DNA of 64,000 bases from Sabulicella rubraurantiaca (lineage in GTDB: Bacteria; Pseudomonadota; Alphaproteobacteria; Acetobacterales; Acetobacteraceae). Where the stretch lies: NCBI RefSeq assembly GCF_017355885.1, contig NZ_JAFEUU010000001.1:682001-746000 (forward strand), in the 5' to 3' direction. The translations under genes and the position numbers were made by a program. The notes under the pieces were generated by a model. The model was not told where the DNA came from. It did not search any database and saw nothing but the letters and a program-made list of their open reading frames with translations. This document shows, piece by piece, positions 61,740 to 64,000 of this stretch; position 1 is the first letter of the stretch; the number at the start of each line of letters is the position of its first letter.

Positions 61740-63227
61740 ATGACGGGGCGTGGTGCATGGGGGGCAGCAATGCTCGCAGGGATTGTCCTGTGGGCCGCGC
61801 CTGCACTCGCGCAGAGCAGCCCTCCCCGACCGAATGGCGCACGGGCAGCGGCTTCCCCGGCGCACCCGCGCGGAACCGTCCCGCTCACCCTGGCCGAGAC
61901 GGTGTTCCTGGCGCTCCGCCACAACCGTTCCATCCAGTCGCAATACATCCAGCGTGTCGCGGACCGCTTCAACCTGCGCGTGGCCGAGGCCACCTTCGCG
62001 CCCCGCTTCGGCATCGAGGGCAGCGTCAGCCATGGCCGCACCGCCGGCGTGACCGGAACGGTCACCACCCTCGGCCCGACGGTGAACCTCACCACCCCGA
62101 TCGGCACGCGCTTCACCTTCGGTTGGCTCGGCATGCAGAGCAACACGCGCGGGCAGAACCCGCTCGCCACCTCCCGTGCGACCTTCCAGGTGGTGCAGCC
62201 GCTGCTGGCCGGGGGCGGCATCGATGTCACCATGGCCCCGGTCCGCGTCGCCCGCATCCAGGAAGTCGGCAGCAAGCTCCAGCTCCGCTCCCTGGTCGCG
62301 GAGCAGGTGACGCAGACCATCCTCGCCTACCGCGCCCTGCTTCAAGCGCAAGAGCAGCTTCGCATTGCGGACGAATCGCTGCGCCGCGCGCGTGACCTCG
62401 CCCAGGTGAACCAGGCTCTGGTCGCGGCGGGCCGGCTGGCCCAGGTGGAGCTGATCCAGGCCGAGACCTCCATCGCGCAGCAAGAGCTTGGTCTCACCAC
62501 AGCGCAGAACCAGCACCAGCAGGCACGGCTGGCGCTGCTGACCCTGCTGGCGGTCAACCAGTCCTCGCCCATCTGGGCGGTGGAACGCCCAGCGGCTGAA
62601 TCGGCGCGCGTGGATGTGCGCCAGGCGCTCGAGGTCGCGACGGCCAACCAGCCCGAATACCTCCGCACGCTGCTCGGCGCGGAGGTGGCGCGCATCAATC
62701 TCGACGTCGCCCGCAACCAGCGCCTGTGGGAGGTGAACGTCGTTGCCGGCACGGGCTACAACGCCCAGCGCGCTGACCTCATTCGCGCGCTGGATGCGCT
62801 GGGCAGCGCCCGATCCGACTTCAATATCGGGCTCCAGCTCAACATCCCCATCGGGCAGATCGCGCGCGAGCAGCCGGAGGTGAACGCCAACGTCGCCATG
62901 CGCCAGACCCAGCTCGGCATCGAAGGGGCGCGCGACCGCCTGCGGCAGCAGGTGGAGGACACGGTCCGCAACATCGACACGCTGCGGCGCCAAGCGGAGC
63001 TGGCACGGCGTGCGCGGGAACTGGCCGCGCAGCAGCTGGAGCTGGAGCTGGTGAAGCTCCAGGCCGGGCGCTCCTCCAACTTCCAGGTCGTGTCCTTCCA
63101 GGGCTACCTGCAATCCGCCGAGAGCGCCGAGCTTTCGGCGGTGATCGCCTATGCAAACGTGCTCACGCAGCTGGACCAGATCCTCGGCACTACCCTCGAC
63201 ACCTGGCAGATCCGCGTGAATGACTGA
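61740..63227 (+). CDS. TolC-family outer-membrane efflux protein
   Basis: TolC-like protein of 495 residues with signal peptide (from ATG 61740, GAWGAAMLAGIVLWAAPALAQ). Two long alpha-helical repeats are visible (LAETVFLALRHNRSIQSQYI...; RARDLAQVNQALVAAGRLAQVELIQAETSIAQQEL; TVRNIDTLRRQAELARRARELAAQQLELELVKLQAGRSSNF). It forms the outer-membrane channel for the MacB-like transporter. A TTG/ATG further upstream would only lengthen the signal. Overlaps the next gene start. Confidence 0.92.
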   Translation: MTGRGAWGAAMLAGIVLWAAPALAQSSPPRPNGARAAASPAHPRGTVPLTLAETVFLALRHNRSIQSQYIQRVADRFNLRVAEATFAPRFGIEGSVSHGRTAGVTGTVTTLGPTVNLTTPIGTRFTFGWLGMQSNTRGQNPLATSRATFQVVQPLLAGGGIDVTMAPVRVARIQEVGSKLQLRSLVAEQVTQTILAYRALLQAQEQLRIADESLRRARDLAQVNQALVAAGRLAQVELIQAETSIAQQELGLTTAQNQHQQARLALLTLLAVNQSSPIWAVERPAAESARVDVRQALEVATANQPEYLRTLLGAEVARINLDVARNQRLWEVNVVAGTGYNAQRADLIRALDALGSARSDFNIGLQLNIPIGQIAREQPEVNANVAMRQTQLGIEGARDRLRQQVEDTVRNIDTLRRQAELARRARELAAQQLELELVKLQAGRSSNFQVVSFQGYLQSAESAELSAVIAYANVLTQLDQILGTTLDTWQIRVND

Positions 63228-64000
63228 GACCGCCGCGCTGGACTACGCCCACCTGCTGGATGCCGTGGCGGATGGGGTGCTGACGGTCGGGCCGGACAGC
63301 CGGATCATGACGCTCAACCCCGCTGGCGCTGCCATGCTGGGGGTGAAGCGCGAGGAAGCCCTCGGCCAGACGCTGGCCTTCGCCCTGGCCGAGCAGGAGG
63401 ATGCGGACGCTTTCCTCGACGCCGTGCTCTGCCCCTTGCAGCCGGAGGCGCCGCAGGGCCGGAGGGTCGTTTCCTTCGGGGACCGGCGGCTTTCCGTGGA
63501 AAGCCGGGTCTGGCGCCCGGAACACGGCCCCTTCGTTGGCCGCCCGGCGCTGACTACCGCCTTCTCCGACGTCACCGAAACAGAGCGCCTTCAGGCGGAG
63601 CTCGCGGAGCAGCACCGGCGCCTTCAGGACGCCTTCGTGGAACTTGAGCGCAAGGCGGAAGCGGAGCGTCGCTTCAGCCGCCGCGTAGGGCTGCTGCGGA
63701 CAGGCGCCATCGCTTCCGTGCTGGCCGCCGTACTGGGCGTTGCGGCCTGGACCTTCCTGTCCCCTGCCGCCGCGCCGGAGGAAATCGCCCTCACGGCGCC
63801 CGGCGGCGTTGTCACCATGGCGGCGCAGGCGCAGCCCGTTGCGCAGCGCATCGCGGTGGTGGGGGCGCTGGAGCCGGGTGCTAATGTGTCCGTCGTCGGG
63901 CCTTATGACGGCACGGTGCGGGAGCGCCTTTTCCGCTACGGCGGCAGCGTGGAGCGCGGCGAGGTCCTGCTCCGCATGGACCGCAACGAGCTGGAATCGC
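63220..64000 (+). CDS. PAS domain-HlyD/MacA membrane-fusion protein (3' end outside window)
   Basis: Fusion read to the window end, 260 residues so far. Residues 8-120 form a PAS domain (LLDAVADGVLTVGPDSRIMTLNPAGAAMLG, FSDVTETERLQAEL), 120-152 a charged coiled-coil, 160-181 one membrane helix (GAIASVLAAVLGVAAWTFL), and from about 205 a periplasmic adaptor start: VAQRIAVVGALEPGANVSVVGPYDGTVRERLFRYGGSVERGEVLLRMD, the HlyD/MacA biotinyl-lipoyl motif. The ATG (63220) overlaps the TolC stop. A cytosolic PAS on an exporter adaptor is unusual. The protein should bridge the ABC permease and TolC while its cytosolic part senses a ligand or redox state. Confidence 0.85.
   Translation, partial: MTETAALDYAHLLDAVADGVLTVGPDSRIMTLNPAGAAMLGVKREEALGQTLAFALAEQEDADAFLDAVLCPLQPEAPQGRRVVSFGDRRLSVESRVWRPEHGPFVGRPALTTAFSDVTETERLQAELAEQHRRLQDAFVELERKAEAERRFSRRVGLLRTGAIASVLAAVLGVAAWTFLSPAAAPEEIALTAPGGVVTMAAQAQPVAQRIAVVGALEPGANVSVVGPYDGTVRERLFRYGGSVERGEVLLRMDRNELES

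Overview
The window is one 64-kb stretch of very GC-rich, gene-dense DNA with strong G/C bias at third codon positions, short gaps, many 1-4 base start/stop overlaps and frequent GTG/TTG starts. The gene content (SUF operon with SufU/SufT, an SDHAF4-like small protein, a Bug-type receptor, TRAP and NitT/TauT receptors, a hopanoid-type phosphorylase HpnG, MinCDE, LpxB, many CoA-ester enzymes) points to an aerobic Gram-negative alphaproteobacterium, most like Acetobacteraceae/Roseomonas. That placement is inference. No rRNA, tRNA, CRISPR array, insertion sequence or phage module was recognised; it reads as ordinary chromosome rich in catabolic operons.

Layout. 1-3289: tail of a SUF iron-sulfur assembly operon (sufD-sufS-sufU-sufT-sufA). 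3305-5740: MHYT-PAS hybrid histidine kinase. 5892-11366: an acyl-CoA catabolic run (SDR, acyl-CoA dehydrogenase, NDP-forming acyl-CoA synthetase, nitroreductase, CoA-type Nudix hydrolase). 11349-14859 (minus): metallo-beta-lactamase-fold hydrolase, two DMT permeases, FAS1-like hydratase. 14942-17018: methyltransferase, membrane glycosyltransferase and small EamA/SMR-type protein, probably an envelope-lipid modification unit. 16806-19938 (minus): minC-minD-minE plus a coupled serine hydrolase. 20107-28496: a 2-hydroxyacid dehydrogenase, then a NitT/TauT-type ABC importer followed by a PuuE-like deacetylase, a KynB-like hydrolase, an AtzF-like amidase and a CoA-transferase. 28556-30229: M20 carbamoylase-like amidase and RidA. 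39160 to 30233 (minus): a long operon of TRAP transporter, hydantoinase/oxoprolinase HyuA-HyuB, MaoC hydratase, 3-hydroxyacyl-CoA dehydrogenase and SDR. 39255-44088: htpX, an SDHAF4-like gene, ychF, an unknown Ala-rich gene, pth, rplY and an exported protein. 44102-48920 (minus): molybdenum hydroxylase pair, HMG-CoA-lyase-like enzyme and CoA-transferase. 49229-53921: hpnG-like, Bug receptor, moaA, nitrilase, NAD kinase. 53911-56984: wecB, then divergent zur and hisI-COG0523 GTPase. 56981-64000: GNAT, nitrilase, lpxB, a two-gene MacB-like ABC exporter, TolC and, cut by the window end, a membrane-fusion protein with an N-terminal cytoplasmic PAS domain.

Most notable: (i) the PAS-coiled coil-TM-HlyD fusion next to the MacB/TolC genes, a possible sensor-gated tripartite exporter; (ii) the Zur/HisI/His-rich COG0523 zinc-economy locus with overlapping divergent -10 elements; (iii) palindromes at most convergent gene ends, often containing the stop codons, one of which suggests a frameshift at the end of the serine hydrolase gene; (iv) an orphan intrinsic terminator in the largest intergenic gap, suggesting a leader or small RNA.
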